DNA of 45,710 nucleotides, taken from Coprinopsis marcescibilis. Lineage: Eukaryota > Basidiomycota > Agaricomycetes > Agaricales > Psathyrellaceae. The stretch covers positions 154,297 to 200,006 of the forward strand of contig ML210187.1 of NCBI GenBank assembly GCA_004369085.1, read 5' to 3'. Under the pieces are notes generated by a model. It worked only from the letters and a program-made list of their open reading frames with translations, was not told where the DNA came from and searched no databases. The stretch's first letter is position 1. Each line of letters begins with the position of its first letter. Positions 45,143 through 45,710 of this stretch are shown one piece after another. Made by a program: the position numbers and the translations under genes.

Positions 45143-45710
45143 AATCGGTTAGTACAAGCGGTACGTGAGGTTGCGTAGACGGTTAACGTACATGCTGTCT
45201 TGATTTGCTTTTGGCCTGGCGAGGTTTCAGAAACGGTGTGGTGCGTCCGCACAGGTTTCATGGTGACGAGTTGGAGAAATCGGGAAACACTGGAGTTATT
45301 TCACATTCGATGTCATGGTCTAAAGGCTGGGAGTGTGACGCAGGGTGGATTCCTCGCAAGCCGGCAATGATGAGTGTAGGTAAAGACCTGCAAGAGAGGT
45401 GTCAGAGGGGTGTCAGTGGCGGCGACCACCCATGATTGGTTCGGTATCAAGTTGGACTCCGCTCGGCTATTAGCGTAGGAACCTCGACCTCTGGTAGGCA
45501 AATTTAGCGCCCAGGGCGGAGCAGCCAAGCAGATGTGGGAGCGGGTGTAAAGAAGACAGATGGAGGACGGAGATGGATATCGGGAGGTTCTTCATTAGAC
45601 AAACGTGCGAATCAAACTTCGAATCCTGTACGTCATCTCTCACATACATAGGTCTGATGGACAAACCCTAAATGTGTGATAAATCTGATGAGTTTACATA
45701 TGTAAAGTAC
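45143..45710. other. upstream region of the RhoGAP gene
   Basis: Contains a short minus-strand frame (ATG at about 45260) that may be an upstream open frame or untranslated leader exon, and a TACTAAC branch-point-like sequence near 45150. No other gene is seen before the window ends. Confidence 0.4.

Noticed and set aside
45188..45260. Upstream first exon of the RhoGAP gene
   Set aside because: The frame from the ATG at about 45258 looks coding, but the only good donor followed by either available acceptor creates an immediate stop. The ATG at 45142 was kept.
45685..45710. CTGATGAG sequence at the window end as a second hammerhead
   Set aside because: No GAAA box or pairing stems follow, so the core is not present.

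Overview
The window is nuclear DNA from a filamentous fungus, most probably an agaricomycete basidiomycete. The genes are split by many introns of about 50-65 bp with GTRNGT donors, CTRAC-like branch points and short exons. The gene set includes fungal laccases with the basidiomycete exon layout, a proteinase K-type subtilase, acireductone dioxygenases, a fungal bestrophin-like channel, a RhoGAP and several lineage-restricted proteins. No prokaryotic operons, CRISPR arrays, rRNA or intact tRNA genes were seen. All gene models were spliced by eye. Summed exon lengths are divisible by three for every model called intact.

Layout. 1-2.3 kb: no gene recognised. 2.4-4.6 kb (+): a laccase with a one-base-type frameshift, followed at 4.8-5.4 kb by a decayed tandem copy of its 3' third. 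6.5-7.4 and 9.8-10.6 kb (-): two acireductone dioxygenase paralogues of the methionine salvage pathway. 11.4-13.0 kb (+): a type II-like membrane protein with a beta-rich exterior. 13.4-14.8 kb (+): a PPSY/CaaX protein. 15.1-19.5 kb (-): a small family of Pro/Ser-rich proteins, two of them on a 1.6 kb segmental duplication (15.79-17.37 and 18.19-19.78 kb); one copy is frameshifted. 19.79-20.25 kb (+): a GC-rich, highly structured, non-coding segment that ends in a sequence with every invariant hammerhead-ribozyme core base. 22.5-24.5 kb (+): a secreted subtilase in 15 exons. 26.0-27.1 kb (+): an ankyrin-repeat gene with a duplicated leader exon and a frameshift. 29.1-32.3 kb (+): a 1009-residue single-pass membrane protein, mostly disordered. 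33.1-35.8 kb (-): a bestrophin-like anion channel. 37.8-40.0 kb (-): an intact second laccase. 41.6-45.1 kb (-): a RhoGAP protein.

The genes do not form an obvious pathway cluster. Two secreted oxidases and a secreted protease fit a litter- or wood-degrading lifestyle. The ARD pair recycles methionine. The central 13-20 kb is the accessory, duplication-rich part, and the putative hammerhead RNA lies exactly at the edge of the second duplication unit. That RNA locus is the most unusual thing in the window.
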